NCBI GenBank assembly: GCA_049792815.1
Contig: JBARBG010000081.1
Coordinates: 1-64,000, forward strand
Source of the DNA: DAIDKA01 sp049792815
GTDB lineage: Bacteria; Pseudomonadota; Gammaproteobacteria; Steroidobacterales; Steroidobacteraceae
DNA length: 64,000 nucleotides
Direction of reading: 5' to 3'
Position numbers and translations under genes: made by a program. Below are positions 15,328 through 23,148 of this stretch, one piece after another (the first letter of the stretch is position 1; each line of letters opens with the position of its first letter). The notes beneath the pieces were generated by a model that was given only the letters and a program-made list of their open reading frames with translations, was not told where the DNA came from and made no database searches.

Positions 15328-17451
15328 ATGCTAAGTCCGACTATCACGCGATGCAAACCAGTGGATTGTAAATCGCTACATCGAAGCCATGTGTGCCTGG
15401 CGGCGCTGATCTGCCTGTGGGGCGCGAATGTATGGGCCGCCCGGGTCATCGACAACGCAGCCCTTGAGAACGAACAGGACGGCACTGATTGGCCGGCCTA
15501 CGGCCGCACCTTCAACGAGGGGCACTACAGCCCCTTGAAGCAGATCACTGCCGAGACCGTCAAGCGCCTCGGCCTTGCCTGGTCTGTGGATCTGGACGTG
15601 ACCAACTCGATCACCGCGCCGCTTGCGGTCGGTGGCGTGGTTTATCTCGGCGCCGGTCATGGAGTCGTCTACGCCGTCGACGCCAGGAGCGGTCGCAAGT
15701 TGTGGCGCTATGACGCCAAAGCGCCGCAGGTGGCTCATCAGAAGTTGCGCCTGGGATGGGGCATTCGCGGCATCGCTTTCTGGATGAATCGCGTCTACGC
15801 CGGTACCACGGACGGTCGCCTGATTGCACTGAACGCGGCCGACGGGTCGCTGGCATGGAGCGTCCAGACCGTCGATCCGCGCAACGGTGCCACGATTACC
15901 GGGCCACCGCGCGCCTTCAACGGCAAGATCATCATCGGTTTTTCGGGCGAGGACTTTGCGCCGCTGCGCGGCTATGTGACGGCCTACGACGCGCAGACGG
16001 GCAAGCAGGCGTGGCGCTTCTTCCTGGTCCCCGGCAAACCGGGTACTCGCGATGGCGCAGCGTCCGATGACGTCATGCAGATGGCGGCCAGCACCTGGAC
16101 CGGTGACTGGTGGAAGAGGGGCGGCGGCGGCGGCGCCTGGAACGCGATGACCTATGACCCGCAGTTCAATCGGGTGTACATCGGCACCGGTAACGGCGCG
16201 CCGATGAATGCGCGGGTCCGCAGCCCCGGTGGCGGCGACAATCTGTTTGTCGCCTCGGTGGTGGCGCTTGATGCGGATACCGGGCACTACCTCTGGCACT
16301 ACCAGACGACTCCAGGTGACTCCTGGGACTACGATGCGGCCACCGACATGACTCTGGTGACGGTGCAGATCGACGGCCGAGCGCGTCAGGTCATGTTGAT
16401 CGCAGCGAAGAACGGCTTCATCTATGTGATCGATCGGAAGAACGGACAGCTGATTTCCGCCGAAAAGCTGGGCACCGTGACCTGGGCGGACCATGTCGAC
16501 CTGAAGACAGGCAGACCGGTACTCGCACCTGGCGCCACCTACGAGAAACCCATCGTGCTGTGGCCCAGTTTACAGTCCGTGCACCACTGGCCGCCGCAGT
16601 CCTACAGCCCGCGGACCGGTTATCTGTACGAGCCCACGCTCGAGATGCCCGCAGAATTCAGCGATGCCGGCTTCCGCCTTGGAGACCCAGGGAAGACTGA
16701 GGCGGCGCAGGACGTGGGACACAGCGTCCTGAAGGCTTGGGACCCGCTCGCCAGGCGTGTCGTGTGGCACGTGGAGACTGCGGGTATCTCCAATGGCGGC
16801 ACGCTGGCGACTGCCGGAGACCTCGTATTTGAGGGTTTGGCGGATGGGTATCTGCACGCCTACGAGGCACGGGACGGCAAGGATCTGTGGTCCTTTTTTG
16901 CAGGTGTCGCGGTCACGGGCGTGCCGATCACCTACAGCGTGGACGGGCGCCAATACCTCACCATCACATCCGGTCCGCTGGGAGGCGCCACTGCGGCGTT
17001 CGGGGCCGTTTCCGCCCGCTGGGGTTGGGATCCGCGGGTGCACCCGCGGCGGCTGCTGACTTTTGCCCTGGACGCCAACACCCGGCTACCGCCCACGCCA
17101 CCGCGCCGGCCGGCCGTTCCCTTGGACGCACCACAGTTCCAGGTCGATGCTGCGAAGGCTCGTGCCGGCGAGCGCGAGTATGGCGGGTGCATGATTTGCC
17201 ACGGCATGGGCGCGATCGCGGGGGGTATTGCGCCTGACTTGCGCGCATCACCCGTCCCACTATCGGCGGAGGCCTTCGCGCATATTGTCCGTGACGGCGC
17301 ACTTGAAGTACGCGGTATGCCCCGCTTTGCGCAGCTGAGTGATGCGCAACTGGAGGCGTTGCGCCATTTCCTCAGGCAGAAGGCGCGCAGTGACCTTCGG
17401 CCACCTTCCGTTCATCCACAATCAACTGGAACTTCCGCGTCCGCACATTGA
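15328..17451 (+). CDS. PQQ-dependent quinohaemoprotein dehydrogenase 2
   Basis: This 707-residue periplasmic quinoprotein alcohol dehydrogenase with a C-terminal cytochrome c domain is a paralogue of the gene at 1117-3276. Propeller features are Trp-Pro-Ala-Tyr-Gly-Arg-Thr near the start, Gly-Thr-Gly-Asn-Gly-Ala-Pro-Met-Asn, Gly-Asp-Ser-Trp-Asp-Tyr-Asp with the catalytic Asp region, and Lys-Asn-Gly-Phe-Ile-Tyr-Val-Ile-Asp. The haem site is CMICH at about residues 621-625. ATG 15328 lacks a clear ribosome site and lies only 20 bases from the divergent amidohydrolase start. GTG 15361, which starts a more standard signal peptide, may be the real start. The 3' end overlaps the convergent ligase gene by 80 bases. 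Confidence 0.9.
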   Translation: MLSPTITRCKPVDCKSLHRSHVCLAALICLWGANVWAARVIDNAALENEQDGTDWPAYGRTFNEGHYSPLKQITAETVKRLGLAWSVDLDVTNSITAPLAVGGVVYLGAGHGVVYAVDARSGRKLWRYDAKAPQVAHQKLRLGWGIRGIAFWMNRVYAGTTDGRLIALNAADGSLAWSVQTVDPRNGATITGPPRAFNGKIIIGFSGEDFAPLRGYVTAYDAQTGKQAWRFFLVPGKPGTRDGAASDDVMQMAASTWTGDWWKRGGGGGAWNAMTYDPQFNRVYIGTGNGAPMNARVRSPGGGDNLFVASVVALDADTGHYLWHYQTTPGDSWDYDAATDMTLVTVQIDGRARQVMLIAAKNGFIYVIDRKNGQLISAEKLGTVTWADHVDLKTGRPVLAPGATYEKPIVLWPSLQSVHHWPPQSYSPRTGYLYEPTLEMPAEFSDAGFRLGDPGKTEAAQDVGHSVLKAWDPLARRVVWHVETAGISNGGTLATAGDLVFEGLADGYLHAYEARDGKDLWSFFAGVAVTGVPITYSVDGRQYLTITSGPLGGATAAFGAVSARWGWDPRVHPRRLLTFALDANTRLPPTPPRRPAVPLDAPQFQVDAAKARAGEREYGGCMICHGMGAIAGGIAPDLRASPVPLSAEAFAHIVRDGALEVRGMPRFAQLSDAQLEALRHFLRQKARSDLRPPSVHPQSTGTSASAH

Positions 17452-18706
17452 CAGCAATCTCGTCCACGAGCGGAACATCAAACGTCACGTTGCCCAGCCC
17501 CTTCTGCCGCAGAATTTCCTTCAGTCGCGCAACAACGGCGTCCGCCGCAACGAGGCGTTCCCCGGCATCCAATCCAGGGTCAACGCAGAACGGAAAGCGA
17601 AACGAGGTTGGCCCTGTAATTTGCATCTGGAAGCGCGTCACGCCCTTCACGAATATCTCATTGATGGTGTGTGGACTTAAGAAGTCGGTGGCGCCGGCGC
17701 CGTTCTGAAACGTCGGCATCTGCTCAGCGCGGCCGACGAGGTTGCGGATCAGAATGGGGTGCGCGCCCGGCGCGCTCATCGGCTGCAGGATGTCGGACAT
17801 CCGGTAGCGGATCAGCGGCATTGTGAAATTGAAGAGATTCGTGATGATGGAATGATCCTCGTGGAACTCAAAGATCAAATTATCGTCCGTGAGCATCATC
17901 GATTCACCATCGGGGCTCGAGATGCCCAGCATCATGTGTTCGGTGCAGGCGTAGATACTGATCGACCTCGCGCCAGCAAAAGCTCCGGACAGCGCCTCCA
18001 GGTCACGCTTTGTGGTCACCTCGCCGGAGGCGACGAGCGCTCTGGGCGCCAGTTTCAAGCGGCCGGCGTCTTGCTCGGTGGCCAGCATCCGCAGGGCCGC
18101 CGTATAGCCGAGAAGGAAGTCAGGCTGAAACTCATTCAGCCCAGCCACTACATCGGGCAATGGCGTATTGACTTCAAAGGCAGCACCCCGGACGAAGAGT
18201 CGCCGCAGCCCGCGCTGCATGGAGGCGATGGCCGTCACACCGGCGTAGTGCCCACCGGTCGCCCCGTAGAAGGCCACCCTGATGCGACGGAACGGCTGCT
18301 TCCTACCTTTCAAGAGCCCGCGGAACGCGCGTCCATTGCGTCTCGCGTTCCCGTTCATGCGTTTGTAGTCACTCGGGGCATACAGAAAGTAGCCAACTTC
18401 ACCCGAGGTCCCCGAGGTGTGCATGACCGTGAGCTCATTGAAAAGCCGGTCGCGCGGATCTGAAGACCGGGTCAGAAAGTCAGCGACGATTTTCTTGGTA
18501 ACCCTGCGATCGGTCACGATGGCATCGAAATTGGCCATGAGAATGGATTTCGTCAGAACGGGAAAGTCCGAGGGCAGGCAGGTATTGAGATCCAGGGCGC
18601 GCTCGCGGATGACATTTGAATAGTAGGGAGCGTGTGTACTGGCGTGACGCGCCAGCGTTCGAAATCGTTCCAGCTTGAGGGCATCCAGCCCGGTTTGAGC
18701 ATTCAT
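17372..18706 (-). CDS. PaaK-like AMP-forming ligase (phenylacetate-CoA ligase family)
   Basis: This 444-residue member of the phenylacetate-CoA ligase/CapK branch of adenylating enzymes would activate a carboxylate with ATP. It has Met-His-Thr-Ser-Gly-Thr-Ser-Gly-Glu-Val-Gly-Tyr (the phosphate-binding loop, near residue 95), Ile-Tyr-Ala-Cys-Thr-Glu-His-Met (the adenine-site motif), and Met-Pro-Leu-Ile-Arg-Tyr-Arg-Met-Ser-Asp (the hinge-proximal Arg-Tyr-Xaa-Xaa-Asp motif). ATG 18706 is preceded by GGAGGGGGGG. The reading frame stays open upstream into the MBL gene, but that part is a shadow. It lies 22 bases downstream of the MBL-fold gene, so the two are probably one transcript. Whether the product is a CoA thioester is not known. 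Confidence 0.85.
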   Translation of the reverse strand: MNAQTGLDALKLERFRTLARHASTHAPYYSNVIRERALDLNTCLPSDFPVLTKSILMANFDAIVTDRRVTKKIVADFLTRSSDPRDRLFNELTVMHTSGTSGEVGYFLYAPSDYKRMNGNARRNGRAFRGLLKGRKQPFRRIRVAFYGATGGHYAGVTAIASMQRGLRRLFVRGAAFEVNTPLPDVVAGLNEFQPDFLLGYTAALRMLATEQDAGRLKLAPRALVASGEVTTKRDLEALSGAFAGARSISIYACTEHMMLGISSPDGESMMLTDDNLIFEFHEDHSIITNLFNFTMPLIRYRMSDILQPMSAPGAHPILIRNLVGRAEQMPTFQNGAGATDFLSPHTINEIFVKGVTRFQMQITGPTSFRFPFCVDPGLDAGERLVAADAVVARLKEILRQKGLGNVTFDVPLVDEIAVNVRTRKFQLIVDERKVAEGHCAPSA

Positions 18707-18728
18707 CTGACCCCCCCTCCCGAAAGTC

Positions 18729-19499
18729 TCAGCTACGGCGCTCAAGATACGCCCGGGCCAGGTCCCGTAACCGCGCGCCATCAAAACTGGGATCGTGGCC
18801 GGCGTGCACCAGGCGCGCGGGCAGCGCTTCAATTCGGCGCATGGTAGCCATGTAAACGGCGATGTCGCTGCCGGGCAATTCATCCAGTAGCGGCCCGTCA
18901 TATATAGCGTCACCCGAGAAGAAGATCCCGGTTGCCGCCTCCCACAGGCCGATACTTCCGGGTGAGTGTCCCGGCAGGTGCAGGATCTCAAACACCCGGT
19001 TCCCCAAGTCGAGCACGTCGCCTTCCCGTACCACGCGCGTCGCCGGTGCCGCCGGCCGCGCGAACGTTCGCAGGTCGAAATCGTCACGGGGCAGGGCGGT
19101 AATGAAGGCGGAGCCGACCTCATAGCCGGCATGTTCCAGTGCCGCAACGAACTGCACCGGGTGATCTTCGCGCAGCATGCTGAAGTTCTCGGATGGCCGC
19201 TGCAGCTGGTCGGCTTCCGCGGCATGCACGACACGCTCCGAAAACTCATGCAATGACCCCACATGATCCAGGTGCGCGTGGGTTGCGACGGCGGTCAGCG
19301 GCTTGGAAAACAGCTCGGCCGCCGCGTGCGTGAGACTGCCAAGTCCCATGCCCGTGTCAATGATGAGGTCGCGGTCTCGTCCCTGCACATGCCAGACATT
19401 GCACTGCATGACCCTGATGACATGCGGCTCCCAAATGCGCGTGATGCCATCACCGAGGCGCTCGAACTCAAACCAGTGGCCCGCGATCTGAAGTCCCAT
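18729..19499 (-). CDS. MBL-fold metallo-hydrolase
   Basis: This 256-residue metallo-beta-lactamase-fold hydrolase has the zinc motif Thr-His-Ala-His-Leu-Asp-His near residue 78, a downstream His in Leu-Pro-Gly-His-Ser-Pro-Gly-Ser, the bridging Asp in Phe-Ser-Gly-Asp-Ala-Ile-Tyr-Asp, and a late His in Val-His-Ala-Gly-His-Asp. The set is complete, so it should be active, likely as a thioester or lactone hydrolase of the glyoxalase-II-like group. ATG 19499 is selected as the family N-terminus; the frame remains open upstream without recognisable sequence. It heads a two-gene unit with the PaaK-like ligase, divergent from the guanidine riboswitch. A thioesterase-ligase pairing is plausible. Confidence 0.87.
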   Translation of the reverse strand: MGLQIAGHWFEFERLGDGITRIWEPHVIRVMQCNVWHVQGRDRDLIIDTGMGLGSLTHAAAELFSKPLTAVATHAHLDHVGSLHEFSERVVHAAEADQLQRPSENFSMLREDHPVQFVAALEHAGYEVGSAFITALPRDDFDLRTFARPAAPATRVVREGDVLDLGNRVFEILHLPGHSPGSIGLWEAATGIFFSGDAIYDGPLLDELPGSDIAVYMATMRRIEALPARLVHAGHDPSFDGARLRDLARAYLERRS

Positions 19500-19727
19500 C
19501 CGCGCATTGTGGCCACAATTCAAGGTGCCAGCGAGTGTGCCGAGCTGGTCAATACTGGGGCAAGAAATTTTAAAGGCTCCGAGTTGGGGCGCACGCTCCC
19601 TCACTCCACCCGTGCCGCGGTCCCGAGTCGCCTCCGTAACATGTTGTTTTCCTGAGGTGAACGACGCAGATCGCGTGCGCAGAGTGCCGTCGGCACAGGG
19701 CTTGCAGTGGAGATCCCCAGACAAAGG

Positions 19728-19850
19728 AAATGTGCGTCTAGGGTTCCGGCCTGTTGCAGCAACGGGTGTCTGGTCCGAGAGAGGCAGTCCGGGCGCGCAG
19801 CAAAGCGCCCCGGATACACGGCGGGACAAAAGCCCGGGAGATTGGGTTGC
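19728..19850 (+). promoter_or_regulatory. Guanidine-I riboswitch (ykkC class) aptamer
   Basis: The aptamer is recognised by its ordered conserved segments: CTAGGGTTCCG at 19738-19748, CTGGTCCGAGAG at about 19770-19781, ACACGG near 19816-19821, and GCGGGACAAAAGCCCGGGAG at 19821-19840. A variable GC-rich stem (19788-19814) lies between them. These are the hallmark sequences of the guanidine-I class, which turns genes on when free guanidinium is bound. It points rightward and ends about 115 bases before the TonB-dependent receptor start. Exact edges are approximate. This identification also explains the downstream DUF1989, carboxylase and allophanate hydrolase genes. Confidence 0.95.
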
Positions 19851-19965
19851 GAGGCGCCAGTGCTGGCCCTCGGGACAATCTCCATTGCGGTGGTTGTCCC
19901 GGGTGCCAAGAGCACAACGCTCCTCGCAAGTCGGCCAACGGCTTGTGCAAGGAGGTCCATCTGCA
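19847..19965 (+). promoter_or_regulatory. Putative translational expression platform of the guanidine riboswitch
   Basis: A strong ribosome site AAGGAGG (19949-19955) lies 10 bases before ATG 19966. CTCCT plus CGCAAG (19920-19930) can pair with CTTGTG plus AGGAG (19942-19954), hiding the site in an 11-bp stem with a two-base bulge and an 11-base loop. TTGCGAGG (19847-19854), just 3' of the aptamer, is an exact complement of CCTCGCAA (19922-19929) and could break that stem. TTGTCCCG (19894-19901) can pair with CGGGACAA either at 19871-19878 or inside the aptamer at 19822-19829. No U-tract follows, so control of translation rather than termination is inferred. Confidence 0.7.
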
Positions 19966-22596
19966 ATGGTAGTCCCACGAAATCGGCCCGCCAAAGGGTC
20001 AAGACTTGATCAGCGTTGTCGCGACGTCAGCACGGTCGCCGCAACCGTAATAGCCATTCTCTATGGCGCCGCTGCGGGCGCGGAGAACACCACGGCCGCT
20101 GAAACCGAGCTTGCAAGTGCGGCAACGGTTGCGGATGCCGGCACGAGCACTGCCGACACGGGTCTGGCGGAAGTGGTCGTGACTGCCACACGTCACGAAG
20201 CATCGGCCCAGGATCTCCCCCTCAGCATCACCGCAGTGACTGCTGAGCAACTGCAGCAGGCCGGCATCGGGGACCTCTCCGATCTGTCTCACACCTTGTC
20301 GGGTGTGAACTACACGGACAAGGGGCCGTTCAGCGGCGTCAATGGCGCAAACCTGGTCATTCGCGGACTCAACAGTGAAACGACAGCCGGCCTCCCGGCC
20401 GCGGCGTCACCGGTCGTGCCCCCGGTTTCCACCTATGTCGACGATACCCCGATATTCGTGAGCCTGCGCTTTCAGGACCTCGACCGCGTCGAGGTCTTGA
20501 AGGGCCCGCAGGGAACTCTGTACGGATCAGGTTCCCTGGGTGGCACGATCAAGTTCATTGAGCACGCACCCGATCTGTCGGGGTTTGATGCCAGGGTGGA
20601 AGCGACGATCAGCGATACTCAGCACACCAGCGCGCCTAACGAAGATGTGAGCGGCATGATCAACATTCCGCTCAGCGAGACGATTGCCGTGCGCGGGAAC
20701 GCCAGCTTCACGCACGATGCGGGATTCATCAATCAGCCGAATCTCTTCGTGCTTGATGCAAGCGGCGCGCCGGCCGAGTCACAACCCGGAAACCCACTCA
20801 GTCAACCGGTGTTCTACCGTCGCGATCACGTGAACGACTATGGATACAGCGCAGCGCGCATTTCCGCTCTGTGGAACCCGAGCGAGGCGCTGCGAGCGCA
20901 GCTATCGTACTACCATCAACTCTCCACGGCCCAGGGGTATCCGTACGCGGCGACCAGCACGGCTGCCTTCAACATGCCCATCAGCCCCAACACCCAGCCT
21001 GGTGGAACTTTTACCAATCCGCCGCTGGCGCCGCAGCTGTACACCGAATCCGTCCCGACCGGCCTTGACCGGCTTTCGGACGCCGAGAACAGCACCACCA
21101 CCACGACGGACAAAGTCGACCTGGTGGCACTCACTTTCGATTACGACCTCGGCTTCGCGACCCTCACTTCCTCGACGTCGTGGGCAGATCACTCCAATGG
21201 CACGCGGGCGGACGAGACTGCGCAGTACAGCAACTTCTTCTTCTATCAGAGCCTTTACGGCCAGTATCCGCGGACGTTCATTCAAGGCTACGAGAAGCTT
21301 GACGATCGACCCATTACCCAGGAAGTGCGGCTGGTTTCGCAGGAGGGGGGCGCGTTGGAGTGGGTGGCGGGCCTGTTCTACAACCATCAGCAGACCAATA
21401 TCCAGGAGCACGACTTCGAGCCGGGCTATCTCGACTTCTACAACGCGTGCGAGCCAATCTACGGTCAGAGCGCGGGCGATGGCACTACCCCTTCATACTG
21501 CGGAGTCGGCGAGACCGGCGCCGGCACCGTCAGCTCTTATGCTGGGATTCCCATCGTAAAGGACCAGGCGTACATCGGAGACTTCGAAACGACGTTCAGG
21601 GATCTGGCACTGTTCGGGGATATCACCTGGCATGCCACTTCCAACTGGAGCGTGACCGGGGGTGGGCGTGTCTTCAAACAGACCATCTCGGCGTCCCAGC
21701 AAACGGGTCTGCTGTTTGACGCCGGGTCGTTCTTCGCCCCTTCGATTCCGATTGCGAACATCTCGCTCAGCGACACCTGGCGTCGCGCCACCTGGAAGTT
21801 CAACACCTCCTATCAACTGGACAAGACCAATCTGGTGTATGCGACTTTCTCTCAGGGATTTCGACGCGGCAGCGTAAACGCGCTGCCGCCTTCTGAGTTA
21901 GGTGGTAGCTATACCCTACCAGATGCACTGCGAAATCTTGCGCCGGACACGGCCAACAATTACGAGGTCGGTGTCAAGGGAACCGTCGACAATAAGTTCA
22001 GATACTCGGTCGCTGCGTATTACATTGACTGGCGTAACGTGCAGGAAGGGCTGCAACTCACGCCGCTGGTGCTGCCGGCATCCATGAATATCGGGCATGC
22101 GTACAGCAAGGGAATCGAGACTGAAATGGATGCGTTGATCACGCGCAACCTCGAGGCACAGCTCGACTACACCTACGACCAAACGAAATTAATGTCCTTG
22201 AATCCTCTGTTCGTGTCGCCAAATGTATCGGCACCGCCGCCCGGTGTGGGCACCGCCCTTCCCGGCACGCCGCGCAATAGCCTCGCCCTCACACTGAAGT
22301 ACGGACACATTCGGATAAATGATGGCGAGCTGTACTTCTCCGTCAGTGGTCACTACCAAAGCTCGGTCTTGCCAGCGCTTTCGGCAACGGTGCCCACCGT
22401 CGCCGGCTATACGATGGCGAGCGCACGTGTTGGGTATGACGTCGCGCACTGGAGCGCAGCTTTATTCGTGAACAATCTCACGAACAATCTAGGCGTAACC
22501 TCGTATCAGGATCCCGCGATCTTCGGAAACCGGGCGCAAGCCATCGTGTCGCAACCGCGTACGTTCGGGCTGACGGTCGCCTACTCGTACAAATAG
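19966..22596 (+). CDS. TonB-dependent outer-membrane receptor under the guanidine riboswitch
   Basis: This 876-residue receptor imports a ligand through the outer membrane using TonB energy. The start is ATG 19966 with AAGGAGG 10 bases upstream; the frame is open back to 19507, but that part is the riboswitch leader. After a long basic leader and hydrophobic segment (about residues 20-40) and a Thr/Ala-rich linker comes a TonB-box-like Glu-Val-Val-Val-Thr-Ala-Thr-Arg near residue 70. The plug domain has Leu-Val-Ile-Arg-Gly-Leu-Asn, Val-Leu-Lys-Gly-Pro-Gln-Gly-Thr-Leu-Tyr-Gly-Ser-Gly-Ser-Leu-Gly-Gly-Thr and an iron-complex-type barrel. The C-terminus is Tyr-Ser-Tyr-Lys. Position behind a guanidine sensor suggests a guanidine-related ligand, larger than guanidine itself, which needs no receptor. 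That ligand assignment is inference. Confidence 0.93.
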   Translation: MVVPRNRPAKGSRLDQRCRDVSTVAATVIAILYGAAAGAENTTAAETELASAATVADAGTSTADTGLAEVVVTATRHEASAQDLPLSITAVTAEQLQQAGIGDLSDLSHTLSGVNYTDKGPFSGVNGANLVIRGLNSETTAGLPAAASPVVPPVSTYVDDTPIFVSLRFQDLDRVEVLKGPQGTLYGSGSLGGTIKFIEHAPDLSGFDARVEATISDTQHTSAPNEDVSGMINIPLSETIAVRGNASFTHDAGFINQPNLFVLDASGAPAESQPGNPLSQPVFYRRDHVNDYGYSAARISALWNPSEALRAQLSYYHQLSTAQGYPYAATSTAAFNMPISPNTQPGGTFTNPPLAPQLYTESVPTGLDRLSDAENSTTTTTDKVDLVALTFDYDLGFATLTSSTSWADHSNGTRADETAQYSNFFFYQSLYGQYPRTFIQGYEKLDDRPITQEVRLVSQEGGALEWVAGLFYNHQQTNIQEHDFEPGYLDFYNACEPIYGQSAGDGTTPSYCGVGETGAGTVSSYAGIPIVKDQAYIGDFETTFRDLALFGDITWHATSNWSVTGGGRVFKQTISASQQTGLLFDAGSFFAPSIPIANISLSDTWRRATWKFNTSYQLDKTNLVYATFSQGFRRGSVNALPPSELGGSYTLPDALRNLAPDTANNYEVGVKGTVDNKFRYSVAAYYIDWRNVQEGLQLTPLVLPASMNIGHAYSKGIETEMDALITRNLEAQLDYTYDQTKLMSLNPLFVSPNVSAPPPGVGTALPGTPRNSLALTLKYGHIRINDGELYFSVSGHYQSSVLPALSATVPTVAGYTMASARVGYDVAHWSAALFVNNLTNNLGVTSYQDPAIFGNRAQAIVSQPRTFGLTVAYSYK

Positions 22597-22636
22597 AACT
22601 GAGGAGGGGATCGAGGCGGTTGGGCCATGCGCTGGC

Positions 22637-22692
22637 TTGACAGATGCGTCCTGAATGGCAGTATTACGGAATATGAAAAGCGTAATAATGCC
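22637..22692 (+). promoter_or_regulatory. Promoter with NikR-type palindromic operator ahead of the guanidine operon
   Basis: TTGACA at 22637-22642 is a perfect -35 box; a TATTAC at 22662 (19-base spacing) is a possible -10. A palindrome spans 22657-22692: GGCAGTATTACG and CGTAATAATGCC arms, 11 of 12 positions matching, separated by 12 bases. Read as half-sites it is GTATTA-N16-TAATAA, exactly the 16-base spacing of NikR operators. It overlaps the -10 region and ends directly before ATG 22693, so autoregulation of the NikR-like gene is likely. Confidence 0.65.
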
Positions 22693-23148
22693 ATGAACGC
22701 GAGGTCGATCCCGGAACTGGCGCGCCTGTCGGTGAGTCTGCCCAATGAGCTGCTCGTGCAACTGGACGCGATGGTCGAGGAGCGCGCATTGCCCAGTCGC
22801 TCGCAGATGATCGCCGAGCTCATCCGTCACGCACTCGCGGAGCACAGCCAGGCGCGCAGCGCGGCCGTCCTTGCGGGAACTGTCACCTTGATCTATCGCG
22901 CCGAAAGCGGCCGGGTCCACCATCTGCTGGCACAGACCCAAACTGTCTTCATCAAGGAGGTCATCTCCTCACAGCACGTGTTTCTGGAGAACGACCAGTC
23001 GCTGGAGGTCCTGCTGGTCCAAGGGCCCACCTCTCGCCTGGAGGCCCTGTGCGATGCCCTGCGCAAAGTCCGCGGCGTGCAACAGGTGAAACTGGTCACA
23101 ACCACTGCGTTGTTGCCGCCGCTGCATTCGCACGGAAGTGCCAGATGA
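22693..23148 (+). CDS. NikR-like ribbon-helix-helix regulator lacking nickel ligands
   Basis: This 151-residue regulator has an N-terminal ribbon-helix-helix domain (Arg-Leu-Ser-Val-Ser-Leu-Pro-Asn-Glu-Leu-Leu, then Pro-Ser-Arg-Ser-Gln-Met-Ile-Ala-Glu-Leu-Ile-Arg) and a C-terminal ACT-like domain aligned with NikR. By eye, three of four nickel ligands of NikR are replaced: the first His by Glu, the third by Phe and the Cys by Ser. Only the second His (Ser-Ser-Gln-His-Val) remains. It probably senses something else, perhaps guanidine or a pathway intermediate. ATG 22693 is chosen; an in-frame ATG at 22627 would place the operator inside the gene. Its stop overlaps the next start by four bases, so it is the first gene of the operon. 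Confidence 0.82.
   Translation: MNARSIPELARLSVSLPNELLVQLDAMVEERALPSRSQMIAELIRHALAEHSQARSAAVLAGTVTLIYRAESGRVHHLLAQTQTVFIKEVISSQHVFLENDQSLEVLLVQGPTSRLEALCDALRKVRGVQQVKLVTTTALLPPLHSHGSAR

Noticed and set aside
18707..19264. N-terminal extension of the PaaK-like frame across the MBL gene
   Set aside because: It overlaps a well-supported gene on the same strand in another frame; the ligase start at 18706 has a strong ribosome site.
19507..19965. N-terminal extension of the TonB receptor frame
   Set aside because: This interval is the riboswitch leader, and the signal-like leader begins at 19966 after AAGGAGG.
22693..23148. Nickel-responsive NikR function
   Set aside because: Three of four nickel ligands appear substituted and the operon is guanidine-related, so a nickel role is not supported.
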